From positions 1 to 64,000 of the forward strand of contig CAJJBU010000025.1 in assembly GCA_905182495.1 (NCBI GenBank): a stretch of DNA of 64,000 bases. Reading direction: 5' to 3'. Shown piece by piece: positions 9,922 through 19,646 of this stretch. The position numbers and the translations under genes were made by a program. The stretch's first letter is position 1. Each line of letters begins with the position of its first letter. The stretch comes from Flavobacteriales bacterium UBA952. Its GTDB lineage: Bacteria; Bacteroidota; Bacteroidia; Flavobacteriales_D; Crocinitomicaceae. Under the pieces are notes generated by a model. The model made no database searches and had not been told where the DNA came from. It saw only the letters and a program-made list of their open reading frames with translations.

Positions 9922-10269
9922 TTATTTTTTAACTGAATCTACTACTGCTTTAAAAGCATCAGGATGGTTCATCGCTAAATCAGCTAAAACCTTTCTGTTC
10001 AATTCTATTCCACTTTTATTTACCGCTCCCATAAATTGAGAATAACTCAATCCATGTAATCTTGCACCTGCATTAATACGGGTGATCCACAGTGAACGAA
10101 AGTTTCTTTTCTTTTGTTTACGACCTGTGTAAGCATACAACAACCCTTTTTCAATGGCGTTTTTGGCTACGGTCCAAACATTTTTTCTTCTACCAAAGTA
10201 ACCTTTGGCAAGCTTCATCATGTTTTTTCTCTTAGCTCTTGAGGCTACGTGATTTACTGATCTTGGCAT
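9922..10269 (-). CDS. rplT: 50S ribosomal protein L20
   Basis: A 115-residue basic protein with the full L20 signature ([85 protein letters not shown]). It binds 23S rRNA early in 50S assembly. Last gene of the conserved thrS-infC-rpmI-rplT cluster, followed by a strong terminator. Confidence 0.98.
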   Translation of the reverse strand: MPRSVNHVASRAKRKNMMKLAKGYFGRRKNVWTVAKNAIEKGLLYAYTGRKQKKRNFRSLWITRINAGARLHGLSYSQFMGAVNKSGIELNRKVLADLAMNHPDAFKAVVDSVKK

Positions 10270-10353
10270 ATTTTCTATTTTTTTTTAATAAAGAGTGCAC
10301 CTTTGTTTCAGATGACTTAGTTACTCATTACTTGGTTTGTAATAAAGAACCTA

Positions 10354-10551
10354 TTATTTCATGCACAGTTGCAACTTAATATTAGATAAATCGGCTTTGT
10401 GTACCAATCCACTATGCGTTAAGTTACGCTTACGCTTTTTGGCCTTTTTAGTTAAAATGTGACTTTTAAACGCATGTTTACGTTTAATCTTGCCACTACC
10501 AGTGATTGTGAATCTCTTCTTCGCACTGGATTTTGTCTTCATTTTAGGCAT
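10354..10551 (-). CDS. rpmI: 50S ribosomal protein L35
   Basis: A 65-residue very basic protein with the L35 signature [31 protein letters not shown] and a Lys/Arg-rich middle. Length and position between infC and rplT are as in nearly all bacteria. Confidence 0.98.
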   Translation of the reverse strand: MPKMKTKSSAKKRFTITGSGKIKRKHAFKSHILTKKAKKRKRNLTHSGLVHKADLSNIKLQLCMK

Positions 10552-10589
10552 TTTTCTGTTTTTTAAAGATGAACACTATATCAGTTTTT

Positions 10590-11138
10590 TTATTTCTTTT
10601 TCGGATTAATCATCAAAAACATCTTCTTCCCTTCCAACTTGGGAAGCTGTTCGACAACTCCATAACTCTCTAATTCTTGCGCAAAACGTAGAAGTAAAAT
10701 TTCACCTCTATCCTTAAACACGATGGTTCTTCCTCTAAAGAAGACAAAGGCTTTTACTTTACTCCCGTCGGTTAAGAACTTTTTTGCGTGCGCTAGTTTA
10801 AAATTAAAATCGTGATCATCAGTATTCGGACCAAAACGAATTTCTTTTACAACTACCTTACTTTGTTTTGCTTTTAACTCTTTTTGTTTTCTTTTTTGAT
10901 TATAAAGAAACTTCTTGTAATCCATGATTTTACAAACCGGAGGGACTGCTTTTGGAGATATTTCTACCAAATCTAATCCTTCTTCCGCTGCCATATCAAT
11001 CGCCTTTAGTGTCGTCACTAAAAGTGGTTCCTGACCTTCTAAAACCAATCTTACTTCAGTAGCAAGGATTTTTTGGTTTATTTTGTGTTGGGCTACCTCT
11101 TCTCTTCTAACAAAGGGGCGTCTAGGGTTTCTTCTCAT
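10590..11138 (-). CDS. infC: Translation initiation factor IF-3
   Basis: A 182-residue factor that binds the 30S subunit and controls start-codon selection. The N-terminal domain ([59 protein letters not shown]) and C-terminal domain ([40 protein letters not shown]) are complete. The start is an ordinary ATG rather than the AUU used for autoregulation in E. coli. Only seven bases separate it from the thrS stop. Confidence 0.98.
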   Translation of the reverse strand: MRRNPRRPFVRREEVAQHKINQKILATEVRLVLEGQEPLLVTTLKAIDMAAEEGLDLVEISPKAVPPVCKIMDYKKFLYNQKRKQKELKAKQSKVVVKEIRFGPNTDDHDFNFKLAHAKKFLTDGSKVKAFVFFRGRTIVFKDRGEILLLRFAQELESYGVVEQLPKLEGKKMFLMINPKKK

Positions 11139-11145
11139 TCAACTA

Positions 11146-13089
11146 TTAATCGTTTATTGCCAATTCTTTATTTACTAAATCCTGCACAAATTCTGCAAAT
11201 CCTTTTACACTCATGGATCCTTGATCTCCCTGCCCACGTTGACGAACAGAAACTGTACCAGCTTCAAATTCTTTTTCCCCGATGACAAGCATGAATGGTC
11301 GTTTTGCTAACTCTGCATCCCTTATTTTTTTACCTATTTTTTCATTACGGTCGTCAATAAGACCGCGAATATCGTAATTATTTAGCACATCTGAAACTTT
11401 TTGAGCATACTCATTAAATTTCTCGGAAATTGGAAGAATAGTAAATTGATGTGTTGCCAACCATAAAGGGAAGTCTCCTCCGCAATGTTCTAACAGAACG
11501 GCAACAAATCTTTCCATTGAACCAAACGGAGCTCTATGGATCATCACAGGTCTATGCTTTAAATTATCACTACCAACATACTCTAATTCGAAGCGCTCAG
11601 GTAAATTATAATCCACTTGAATTGTACCTAGCTGCCATTCCCGACCAATGGCATCTTTCACCATAAAATCTAGCTTCGGACCATAAAATGCAGCTTCGCC
11701 ATATTCAACAACCGTATTGAGTTCTTTTTCTTTTGCAGCCTCTATTATCGCTGTTTCAGCTTTTACCCAATTCTCATCTGAGCCTATATACTTTGTTTTA
11801 TTACTAGGGTCTCTTAAAGAAATCTGGGCTTTAAAATCTTTGAAATCAAGTGTTTTAAGAACATACAAGACAATGTCTATAACATTTTTGAACTCTTGTT
11901 TGACTTGGTCTTGTGTACAAAAAATATGGGCATCATCTTGTGTAAAGCCCCTTACACGAGTCAAACCATGCAGTTCTCCGGATTGCTCATATCTATAAAC
12001 AGTTCCAAATTCCGCAAATCGAGTTGGTAAGTCTTTGTAAGACCTTGGTTTAGATTTAAAAATCTCACAATGATGCGGACAATTCATTGGTTTTAAATAA
12101 AACTCTTCGTTGGGATCTGGTGTTTTAATAGGTTGAAATGAATCCTCTCCGTACTTCTCGTAATGCCCCGAACAAACGTATAACTCCTTATTGGCAATAT
12201 GCGGAGTGATTACTTGGTCATATCCAGCTTTTTTCTGAGCACGCTTTAAAAAATTCTCCAAACGCTCTCTTAATGCAGCTCCATTCGGTAACCACAATGG
12301 CAATCCCTGCCCTACTTTTTGAGAAAACGTAAACAATTCAAGCTCTTTACCCAATTTTCTATGGTCTCTCTTTTTAGCCTCTTCTAGCAACTCCATGTGG
12401 GCAGTAAGCTCAGCCTGCTTTGGAAAAGTTATACCATAAATCCTGGTGAGTTGCTTGTTTTTTTCATCCCCCCTCCAATAAGCTCCTGCAACAGCAGTAA
12501 GTTTAACCGCTTTTATAAAGCCCGTATGTGGTATATGTGGACCTCTGCACAGATCTGTAAATTCTCCTTGGGTATAAAACGTGATGGTCCCATCCTCTAA
12601 ATTCTCTAGTAGTTCAAGTTTATATGGATCTTCCTTACCTTCAAAATAAGATACGGCCTCATCTTTACTGATTTCCTTTCGAATATATTTATTCTTAGGC
12701 TTGGCCAACTCCTTCATTTTACTTTCAATCTTTTGCAAATCATTTTCAGAGAAAGATGCTCCCATGAAATCTATATCGTAATAAAACCCTTTTGCAATAG
12801 GTGGTCCAATAGCAAATTTAGCCTTTGGATAGAAGAACTGAATAGCCTCAGCCATTAGGTGAGCAGAAGAATGCCACATCGTCGACTTCCCATCATCATC
12901 ATTCCATGTCAATAATTTTAAGGTCGCATTTTCTTTTATTGGAAGATGTGCATCTACAATTTCTCCACCAACTTCAGCGGCTAAAACATTACGAGCCAAA
13001 CCCTCCGAAATCGATAATGCGAGATCCATTGCTGTTGAATTCTTATCAACCTGCTTTATAGTTCCATCCGGTAGCGTAATATCAATCAT
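11146..13089 (-). CDS. thrS: Threonyl-tRNA synthetase
   Basis: A 647-residue class II synthetase that charges tRNA-Thr. Domains in order: TGS ([15 protein letters not shown]), editing domain with the HSSAH metal site, aminoacylation core with the [11 protein letters not shown] zinc/substrate motif and [14 protein letters not shown], and the C-terminal anticodon-binding domain ([19 protein letters not shown]). The reading frame is open to 13116, but the ATG at 13089 gives the standard TGS start and sits 14 bases below a TATCTTTG -7 box, so it is chosen. First gene of the translation operon. Confidence 0.97.
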   Translation of the reverse strand: MIDITLPDGTIKQVDKNSTAMDLALSISEGLARNVLAAEVGGEIVDAHLPIKENATLKLLTWNDDDGKSTMWHSSAHLMAEAIQFFYPKAKFAIGPPIAKGFYYDIDFMGASFSENDLQKIESKMKELAKPKNKYIRKEISKDEAVSYFEGKEDPYKLELLENLEDGTITFYTQGEFTDLCRGPHIPHTGFIKAVKLTAVAGAYWRGDEKNKQLTRIYGITFPKQAELTAHMELLEEAKKRDHRKLGKELELFTFSQKVGQGLPLWLPNGAALRERLENFLKRAQKKAGYDQVITPHIANKELYVCSGHYEKYGEDSFQPIKTPDPNEEFYLKPMNCPHHCEIFKSKPRSYKDLPTRFAEFGTVYRYEQSGELHGLTRVRGFTQDDAHIFCTQDQVKQEFKNVIDIVLYVLKTLDFKDFKAQISLRDPSNKTKYIGSDENWVKAETAIIEAAKEKELNTVVEYGEAAFYGPKLDFMVKDAIGREWQLGTIQVDYNLPERFELEYVGSDNLKHRPVMIHRAPFGSMERFVAVLLEHCGGDFPLWLATHQFTILPISEKFNEYAQKVSDVLNNYDIRGLIDDRNEKIGKKIRDAELAKRPFMLVIGEKEFEAGTVSVRQRGQGDQGSMSVKGFAEFVQDLVNKELAIND

Positions 13090-13103
13090 AGTGAAAATTT
13101 GAG

Positions 13104-13111
13104 CAAAGATA
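13104..13111 (-). promoter_or_regulatory. Candidate -7 box of the thrS operon
   Basis: Minus-strand TATCTTTG matches TAnnTTTG and lies 14 bases before the chosen thrS ATG. No well-spaced -33 TTTG is present (nearest is 12 bases upstream). Confidence 0.35.
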
Positions 13112-13142
13112 AGCAATCACGAGCAAAACTGAAGATAGAATT

Positions 13143-13934
13143 CTAACTTTTGTTTTCGATGCGGTACAAGCTCTTTTTAATAGCTAGAAGGGAATCAGAT
13201 ATTTGAACTTCTTCTAAGGCAAAAGAAGGGAGCTCCATGGATATATAACAACGAAATCTCCATACTTCTATAACCTCATTCACCCCTACAGCGTATGGTT
13301 CATAGAATGAATTGGTACTAGACAATAAAAATGTTTTATTCTCTTTTAAATTGTTTTCTAAAATTTTGAATACAATTCCATTTTCACTTGTCACAATAAT
13401 ACATGCAGTATCGTTAGGAATAGACGTCCAGTCTTCAATAAACTCGCCAACCACAAACGAACCGTCAGAAACGGGAGGCATAGAATCTCCCGAAATTGGA
13501 AAGGTTCGATGCTTTCTGTTTTTGGATAAAAACGGTAATCTTATGGTTGGAAGCTCTTTTATAAATTCAGGATCAGCATACCCTGAGGTGTAACCCGCTT
13601 TCGCCTTTGCAGGTATCATCTCAATGAGTTCATCATTATTATCGGAAACCTGTGAAGTTAATATTCTCAAACCCGTACCCTTTGCATTTTGTTTCCAGGC
13701 CCCTTGTAGAGATTTCCAATTTTTATCATCGTAAGTTGAAAAGTCATTTCGGAGAAGGGTATCCACAGAGATATTATAATAATCACATATTCGCGTAATA
13801 AGCTCTAAACTTGGTTGTGCTACAGCATTTTCATAACCACTATAGGTGGATCGATTAAGACCTAGTTTCTTAGAAATATCATCCTGAGATTTTGAAAACT
13901 GTTTGCGTAATAATTTTAGGTTATTGCCAATCAT
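13143..13934 (-). CDS. LexA-like XRE regulator with S24 self-cleaving peptidase domain
   Basis: A 263-residue regulator: an XRE helix-turn-helix at residues 5-60 (NLKLLRKQFSKSQDDISKKLGLNRSTYSGYE) and a C-terminal S24 LexA/CI-like domain. The dyad is intact, with Ser151 in ISGDSMPP and Lys190 in GIVFKILENN, and an Ala113-Gly114 pair in AKAGYTSG is at the expected cleavage position. It should bind DNA as a dimer and could self-cleave in response to damage or another cue. The frame is open to 13967, but the ATG at 13934 starts right at the HTH. An inverted repeat 11 bases upstream (13945-13960) is a candidate self-operator. Its neighbours are not SOS genes, so the regulon is unknown. Confidence 0.9.
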   Translation of the reverse strand: MIGNNLKLLRKQFSKSQDDISKKLGLNRSTYSGYENAVAQPSLELITRICDYYNISVDTLLRNDFSTYDDKNWKSLQGAWKQNAKGTGLRILTSQVSDNNDELIEMIPAKAKAGYTSGYADPEFIKELPTIRLPFLSKNRKHRTFPISGDSMPPVSDGSFVVGEFIEDWTSIPNDTACIIVTSENGIVFKILENNLKENKTFLLSSTNSFYEPYAVGVNEVIEVWRFRCYISMELPSFALEEVQISDSLLAIKKSLYRIENKS

Positions 13935-13944
13935 AGTTATCCTT

Positions 13945-13960
13945 TTTGTAAAAATACAAA
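13945..13960. promoter_or_regulatory. Candidate autoregulatory operator of the XRE-S24 gene
   Basis: TTTGTA-AAAA-TACAAA is a perfect 6-bp inverted repeat with a 4-base spacer. It sits 11 bases before the regulator start codon, where a bound dimer would block transcription or initiation. A weaker partial repeat (TACTAA...TTAGTA) lies further upstream. Confidence 0.4.
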
Positions 13961-14000
13961 TAATCAATTACTAAGCAATAATGCTGATTAGTATTTAATC

Positions 14001-14759
14001 TTATTGGGCTACGAAGCGGTATCGAATGACACCTGTTTGAACTTGAGCAGCAGCAGATGTATAGTTAAATCTAGACTTTTTAGCATATGCAATTGCTTTT
14101 TGCATCATACATTCAGAAAGGCCATTCGAAGATGCTGAATTGATTTGAGCACTAACTACATTCCCATTTCTATTTACCTTAACCTCAACCACTACAAGCC
14201 CTCTGGAATTAGTGCCGCAGGTATAACCAGGGTTCCTCACATACCAATTGTCATTCTTAAATGCTGTTCTACCGGAAAGATCAAAGTCCACCATAACATT
14301 GCCGGAAAACTGTGAATGAGAATCCCGATTAGAAGCAGGCTTAGATTCCTTTTCTTTCTCTAAAGCATCAAGACGTGCTTGATGAGATTCTAAAATCTCC
14401 TCTCTTTTTTCTTGCTGACCAGTATTCTCGAAAAGTTGACGTTCAATCTCCTTTGCATTATCTTCAGGATCACCTTCATACTCGCTTTCCGACCAATCAT
14501 CCATTGAGGAAGCTCTCGTATCATTCTGATTTCTTGTTACCGATGAAATGGGACCGCCATTATAAGAGTCACTCTCAATATTATCTGCTTTCAATTCCAC
14601 CTGATCCTGAACCAATTCGGAATAGGTGTCAAACGTAGAAAGCTGACGGTAATCGGGGAAAGATGAAATCTGCAAATACATAAAGACAAATAAATACACC
14701 CCTAAACATGACATTAGAGCAATCACAACATGTTCAGGTTTATCTTTTTTAAATAACAT
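14001..14759 (-). CDS. TonB-like energy transducer / TonB C-terminal domain protein
   Basis: A 252-residue protein with an N-terminal transmembrane helix (about residues 10-32), a charged periplasmic linker with a coiled-coil stretch (REEILESHQARLDALEKEKES, about 118-140), and a C-terminal domain resembling TonB (GLVVVEVKVNRNGNVVSAQINSASSNG, then MMQKAIAYAKKSRFN). Standard TonB would couple the inner-membrane proton motive force to outer-membrane receptors. No ExbB/ExbD genes are adjacent, so partnership is inferred from the domain only. Two Cys in the C-terminal domain (GYTCGTNSRG and LSECMMQ) may pair. Confidence 0.8.
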   Translation of the reverse strand: MLFKKDKPEHVVIALMSCLGVYLFVFMYLQISSFPDYRQLSTFDTYSELVQDQVELKADNIESDSYNGGPISSVTRNQNDTRASSMDDWSESEYEGDPEDNAKEIERQLFENTGQQEKREEILESHQARLDALEKEKESKPASNRDSHSQFSGNVMVDFDLSGRTAFKNDNWYVRNPGYTCGTNSRGLVVVEVKVNRNGNVVSAQINSASSNGLSECMMQKAIAYAKKSRFNYTSAAAQVQTGVIRYRFVAQ

Positions 14760-14794
14760 TGCGTTAAAGATGAATTAATTTGCCATCAGACAAT

Positions 14795-16894
14795 CTAAAA
14801 TAAGACCTTTCCCCCATCCTTATCAACCATAAGACAATCCTTATTTAAAGATTTTACTTTATCAAAACCAATTGTAGACGCTAGTTTCCCTTGCTTGTCC
14901 AAAATATAAGCAAAAGCATCTGCTGCACTTTGTACTACAAAATAATCCTGAAACAATTCTATTGAGGTATACACCGCAGGAAGAAGAAGGTTCACTCCCT
15001 TTTCAAAGACCCCATATTTACTTTTTGATTTAAACAAAGTCAAACCTTGACCTAGGTCATCTAAAGATTCGAACGAATCCTGTATTGCTAATTCTCCATC
15101 TATAGAAATGAGCGACCATTCCTCCCCCGAGCGAATACCGTATAAACTGTCTAAATAAACCAGATGTTCATACTGAGGACTTAACTTTGAAACACCATTT
15201 AAATCAATCAAACCATATTTATTATTTAAACGAACAATAGCCTGCCCCCCTTTGTAAGCTCCTGAGGAAAGAGCATTGGGAAAAAAATCATAATTAAAAT
15301 CAGTTTGCTCCTCTCCAAAACCATTTAAATAACCAACACCTGTTTCTTTTAATGCCACAGCAGCCCCCTGAGATAATTGTGAAATATTTATATAAACAGA
15401 ATCCAATAATGCATTCGTTTTAAGATCAAACAAGCGAAAAGTATCACGCAGCTGAACAGAAATAAAACGATCAGAGTAGGGCTTGATTTCACCCCATTCA
15501 AAGGGATAAACTAGCTCAATAGCTCCTGTTTTCTCATCCTCTATCTTAACTAGGCCGCAAAGGTCTTTATGAACAACTTTATAATAACCGTTCTTTAAAG
15601 AAACCATATCCGAAACGGCAATACCCAAATGTCCCTTAGAATGAATACTATGAATCGTTGCTACATCATCCTTATAAAGAAGATATAAAACCGAATCAAC
15701 CTCGACGATATCATCCCAAGCTAAAGATGTGTGAATCGAACCATCACGGTTAAAGAGACCATAAACATCTTCAATTCCCGCTAAAATAAGTCCATTATTC
15801 AAAATCGAAATCTCATCATATTTAATTGGAATAATAAACTGTTCTTTCTTATTGATTACCCCATAATAACCGTCCGATCCGACTACAGCCAGATCTTGAT
15901 TGAAAAAAGTAGCCTCCCTATACCTAGACTGAGGCTGAATTACCCACCCTCCGTTTTCATGCGTATAACCATAATACAACTCTTTCCCTTTTGTAGTATC
16001 GGTGAACGGATACAACTTTTGAGCCGAGCGTATCAAATCGTTTTCTAGTTGTTCTTTAAAAGGGAAATCAGAATATGTAGCACTGAAAGAATTCAAAAGT
16101 TCTGGATGAAAATAATTCGTTTCAAGCTCGTATATCCGCTGCCAAGCAATTTCAACATTACGATTTTTTGGATACTTTTCAATAAATGAAATATACAAAA
16201 CCACATCTTTTTTATCAAAAAAACGATAAACACTATCCTGCAATGGTCCCGCATACCTATTTTCAGGATGCGCATCGATAAAAGCGACCCACTCCTCTTC
16301 AGTATTCCCAGAAATACTATTGTTTAATTCATAAGAATCGTGTAACGCGTTAAGCTTTGCCTTAAATAACGATTCGGGGTGGGTACTCAGTAGCTTTTTA
16401 ATATCTTCCGTAGACTGGTTTTTTTTAGCGCGTTCAAAATACAAAGAGTCCCTATAATATATTCCTTGATCAATATTTGAATTCCAAGCTTGTGTAGCAA
16501 TCATGGATTCAAAACAATCTGGATCCTTATTTAATTTACAACGTCCAAAAAACAAATCACCAAGTTTTAACTTTTGATCCGAAATGAATATAGAATCAAC
16601 ATCAAAGGCCTTTAATTTCAGCTTAGATTTAATAGAAATAGATGGCCAATTTTCTTCAGCGATCAGTAAATACTTTAATGAAGAATCAATATTAAGAAAA
16701 GACCTTTCGGAATAGCATAGTGACAAGCCCAATGAAGCTTCGGCTCGGCTTCGATTTAATCTCTTCACAAAGCCCTTGTGGGCGGTATATAAATCTTTTC
16801 GATCTAAATGAGCAAAGGATTTATAAACACTTTGAGATTGCGTACCAAAAACAGTTACGAATAGAATTACATTTATGAGAAGAAATTTGACCAC
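14795..16894 (-). CDS. Secreted WG-repeat protein
   Basis: About 699 residues with an N-terminal signal peptide (KFLLINVILFVTVFGTQSQS), a helical repeat-like N-terminal half (about residues 25-300, TPR-like in feel) and a C-terminal half built of WG repeats such as YYGVINKKEQFIIPIKYDEI, VYGLFNRDGSIHTSLAWDDI, KYGLIDLNGVSKLSPQYEHL and KYGVFEKGVNLLLPAVYTSI. WG repeats form beta-propeller-like modules often found in exported Bacteroidota proteins; function is unknown. The frame opens with TTG at 16909, but GTG at 16894 gives the better signal peptide and is chosen. Confidence 0.8.
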   Translation of the reverse strand: MVKFLLINVILFVTVFGTQSQSVYKSFAHLDRKDLYTAHKGFVKRLNRSRAEASLGLSLCYSERSFLNIDSSLKYLLIAEENWPSISIKSKLKLKAFDVDSIFISDQKLKLGDLFFGRCKLNKDPDCFESMIATQAWNSNIDQGIYYRDSLYFERAKKNQSTEDIKKLLSTHPESLFKAKLNALHDSYELNNSISGNTEEEWVAFIDAHPENRYAGPLQDSVYRFFDKKDVVLYISFIEKYPKNRNVEIAWQRIYELETNYFHPELLNSFSATYSDFPFKEQLENDLIRSAQKLYPFTDTTKGKELYYGYTHENGGWVIQPQSRYREATFFNQDLAVVGSDGYYGVINKKEQFIIPIKYDEISILNNGLILAGIEDVYGLFNRDGSIHTSLAWDDIVEVDSVLYLLYKDDVATIHSIHSKGHLGIAVSDMVSLKNGYYKVVHKDLCGLVKIEDEKTGAIELVYPFEWGEIKPYSDRFISVQLRDTFRLFDLKTNALLDSVYINISQLSQGAAVALKETGVGYLNGFGEEQTDFNYDFFPNALSSGAYKGGQAIVRLNNKYGLIDLNGVSKLSPQYEHLVYLDSLYGIRSGEEWSLISIDGELAIQDSFESLDDLGQGLTLFKSKSKYGVFEKGVNLLLPAVYTSIELFQDYFVVQSAADAFAYILDKQGKLASTIGFDKVKSLNKDCLMVDKDGGKVLF

Positions 16895-16926
16895 ACCTAA
16901 AAGTAACAAATATTATACCTAAGCAT

Positions 16927-17697
16927 CTAAGACTTTAAATTATCGGGAATAAGACAAACAGGAATGGGTTCCATTTTATGTTTATTTGCGGCATGAAATC
17001 TATTGTAAATCAAAAGAACCGCTCTCTTTCGTTCCTCTAGTGAGGATTCATCTCCATTAAATGCCATTGCCCATTCTAGTTCAGCATAAGTAGCTCCAAT
17101 CTGATCCTCATCACGACGACCATCACCCCACAAACCATCTGTTGGAGCAGCCTCCTGAATTTCAGTCACTACGCTTAGCGTTTTACCTAATGAAAAGACC
17201 TCTGTTTTATTAAGGTCGGCAATCGGGCTTAAATCAACACCGCCATCACCGTATTTGGTGTAAAATCCGATTCCAAAATCCTCGACCTTATTCCCAGTAC
17301 CAGCAACCAATAAACCATTCGCTTGACCAACTGCATATAAGGTCATCATTCGAAGTCTAGCCCTACTATTGGCCATTGACAATTGATTGGAATCAAGATC
17401 AAAAGGCATGTTTTTTTCGAAAGCTTCAAAAACGGATGACAAATCAAGGGTTTCACTTGAGACATTTCGATATCTATGGCAAAGATCCTGAATGTGTTGT
17501 TCGGCTAAAGAAAACTCAATCTCATTTTGGCGAATAGGCATATTCAAAAGAATGACCTTTTTTTTAGTTTCTGCACAAAGAATTGAGGTTACCGCAGAAT
17601 CAATCCCCCCTGAAACACCAATAACAAAACCATTCATCCCACTTTTAGAACAATACTCTGAAAGCCAAGAAATGATATGCGCTTTTACTTTTTCCAA
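16927..17697 (-). CDS. nadE: NAD+ synthetase (ammonia-dependent)
   Basis: A 256-residue enzyme that converts nicotinate adenine dinucleotide to NAD+ using ATP and ammonia, the last step of NAD synthesis. The PP-loop motif SGGIDSAV lies at residues 29-36. GTGNKVEDFGIGFYTKYGDGGVDLSPIADLNKTEVFSLGK and APTDGLWGDGRRDEDQIGATYAELE are the conserved substrate loops. There is no glutaminase domain. The only usable start before an in-frame TAA (17710-17712) is TTG at 17697, so it is a genuine TTG start. It lies 12 bases after the upstream barrel gene. Confidence 0.96.
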   Translation of the reverse strand: MEKVKAHIISWLSEYCSKSGMNGFVIGVSGGIDSAVTSILCAETKKKVILLNMPIRQNEIEFSLAEQHIQDLCHRYRNVSSETLDLSSVFEAFEKNMPFDLDSNQLSMANSRARLRMMTLYAVGQANGLLVAGTGNKVEDFGIGFYTKYGDGGVDLSPIADLNKTEVFSLGKTLSVVTEIQEAAPTDGLWGDGRRDEDQIGATYAELEWAMAFNGDESSLEERKRAVLLIYNRFHAANKHKMEPIPVCLIPDNLKS

Positions 17698-17709
17698 GGA
17701 AATAGAATG

Positions 17710-18543
17710 TTAAAATAAAATTGACAGCTTAAAGACCAATTGGTTTTGACGCGCCGATGCGGAATAATAATTTTTCGTTGGAGGAAAAGTTAATTCAGTT
17801 CCATAGTTGTACATGGTTTTCTTTCCATCCTTACGGTCTAAGAAAAAAGGCGTAATTCCATAATAATAACCTGCCTCAAGCACCAAACACGTTGAGCCTA
17901 CAAAGTTCCATTCGGCCCCTGCACTAATTCCGACACTACCATTATATATAAAAAACTCTCCTGGAGAGCTCATTAAATCATTTACAATAGGTTCACTATT
18001 TGGGATCCCCAAGGTAGTCGCAATTCCCTCGTCCGTGATCTTATGTGAAAGAAGAAAGGTGTTGCGAAGACCGAATTTTCCAAAATACCTGAAATCACCA
18101 ATAAAGTTGGTTCTGAATAAAAGCATTAAAGGAACTGAAAGCTTCGTGGTGCTTACCCTTCTAGAAACAAGCTGCATTGTCGCGTATGAACCAAGAGATT
18201 CCGCTCCGCTTGCATCGCTTGACAAGACCTCTCCCTCAACATAATCAACATAAGTGTAGTTGGTAGTATTATTTGGGCTGTAGATATTCTTACCAAAATC
18301 AAATTCCAAGCCCGTTGAAAGACCTAAATTCTCAGAAGACTTTGATGCAGCATTCACAGTGACACCAATACTCAAAAGCGAACCTACCCCATTTGCCTGT
18401 ATTTTAGTTGTCCCTGGAGACAAAAAATTGGCGCCTGCATTAAAAGTCATCCCCGCTTGAACTTTTTTAGAGGAGGCCTGCCCTAAAACAACAGCAGGTG
18501 AAAGAATCGAGATTGAAAAAATTATTAAAAGAATGTTTTTCAT
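17710..18543 (-). CDS. Outer-membrane beta-barrel protein
   Basis: A 277-residue protein with a clear signal peptide (NILLIIFSISILSPAVVLGQA). The rest alternates hydrophobic strands and polar loops (GAEWNFVGSTCLVLEAGYYYGI) and ends with QNQLVFKLSILF, a typical barrel C-terminus. It looks like the PorT/outer-membrane-beta-barrel superfamily common in Bacteroidota. No specific function can be assigned. Confidence 0.7.
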   Translation of the reverse strand: MKNILLIIFSISILSPAVVLGQASSKKVQAGMTFNAGANFLSPGTTKIQANGVGSLLSIGVTVNAASKSSENLGLSTGLEFDFGKNIYSPNNTTNYTYVDYVEGEVLSSDASGAESLGSYATMQLVSRRVSTTKLSVPLMLLFRTNFIGDFRYFGKFGLRNTFLLSHKITDEGIATTLGIPNSEPIVNDLMSSPGEFFIYNGSVGISAGAEWNFVGSTCLVLEAGYYYGITPFFLDRKDGKKTMYNYGTELTFPPTKNYYSASARQNQLVFKLSILF

Positions 18544-18574
18544 GATACATCAGGTAAGATAAATGAGTATTGGT

Positions 18575-18582
18575 TACTTTTG
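18575..18582 (+). promoter_or_regulatory. Candidate -7 box of the gldB-gldC operon
   Basis: TACTTTTG matches TAnnTTTG, 31 bases before the gldB ATG at 18614, in the 70-bp divergent gap. No clear -33 partner is visible. Confidence 0.3.
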
Positions 18583-18613
18583 AACAAAAATAAAAAATAT
18601 CGTGACTCCTATC

Positions 18614-19636
18614 ATGAAAAACAAGATATTTTATTGGCTCCTATCCGCAGTACTCATTCTTTTGAGCTTTCTATACCTGTCCTATTTGACTGCAAATAAC
18701 CCTTTAGATTCAGAAGAAAATAATATAGAAATTAAATTCACAAACCTACTCCCAACTACTTTAATAAATAAAAAACCAGATTTATTGAGCCTTCATAAGG
18801 ACTATCCCGATGTCACTCCTTATCTATTGGAGTTTTGCTACGGAATCCCCTTAACATCTGACAGTAGCTACCTTCAAGAATTGAAAAAATTCATAGCACA
18901 AGACTATGTGCTTAAAACGGAAAGAGAACTTAAGAAACGATTTACCGACCTGAACCATCACAAAACTAGAATCAAGGGTGCATTCGGTAGATTAAAATTT
19001 CACTTTAAGGACTTCAAGACACCCGAAGAGGTTATTTTCTCGAACACAAACTATAACTACAACGCAACTTGCTATAATGAATCCGTACTCGTGGGCCTCG
19101 AAAGGTATATCGGAGGAAACCATCCAGTTATTATCGAGGCGTTAAACCCTTCAGATTTTCCGGAATGGATTAGAAATGGGATGGAGGAAGAATTCATGGA
19201 TAGGGATGTTGTATCCGCATGGATTTCTACCCTACTCATTAAAGAAACCACAGGATTCCATATTGAAGAAATGATTCGGTGGGGTAAAATCCATGTCATT
19301 ACTGAAATGGGACTTAGAATTGACAATAAAGATATCGCTCCAGAAGAAATACTCAGGTGGTCTAATATTCAGTATAAATGGGCCCTTAGCAACGAGAGTA
19401 AGTTTTGGAAATACCTTATGGACGAAAACCTACTGTTTGACAGCAATGAAAAGAACAGAGCCTATTTAATCAATAATGGTCCGTATACAATTGGACTTCC
19501 GAAAGAAAGCCCAGACCGTATGGGACAATTTCTAGGCTACCAAATGGTAAGAAACTACATACTAACGGAAAACATTGAGCTGTCAGAATTGCCATCAATT
19601 GGTTATAAAAAAATATTACAATCATACACCCCTTAA
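18614..19636 (+). CDS. gldB: GldB-like gliding motility protein
   Basis: About 340 residues, similar to GldB, an envelope protein needed for gliding and the type IX system in Flavobacterium. Family segments: LKFHFKDFKTPEEVIF, SVLVGLERYIGGNHP, RWGKIHVITEMGL, EKWLF-like WKYLMDENLLFDSN and SPDRMGQFLGYQMVRNYI. The ATG at 18614 is preferred to the in-frame GTG at 18602. Unlike classic GldB, the N-terminal hydrophobic segment (FYWLLSAVLILLSFLYLSYL) has no lipobox Cys, so it appears to be a plain membrane anchor. It is followed 10 bases later by gldC, the usual pairing. Confidence 0.85.
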   Translation: MKNKIFYWLLSAVLILLSFLYLSYLTANNPLDSEENNIEIKFTNLLPTTLINKKPDLLSLHKDYPDVTPYLLEFCYGIPLTSDSSYLQELKKFIAQDYVLKTERELKKRFTDLNHHKTRIKGAFGRLKFHFKDFKTPEEVIFSNTNYNYNATCYNESVLVGLERYIGGNHPVIIEALNPSDFPEWIRNGMEEEFMDRDVVSAWISTLLIKETTGFHIEEMIRWGKIHVITEMGLRIDNKDIAPEEILRWSNIQYKWALSNESKFWKYLMDENLLFDSNEKNRAYLINNGPYTIGLPKESPDRMGQFLGYQMVRNYILTENIELSELPSIGYKKILQSYTP

Positions 19637-19646
19637 GAAGCATCCT

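Noticed and set aside
10270..10353. L20-type autoregulatory leader before rplT
   Set aside because: The 84-bp gap shows no clear pseudoknot-like pairing that I can support by eye.
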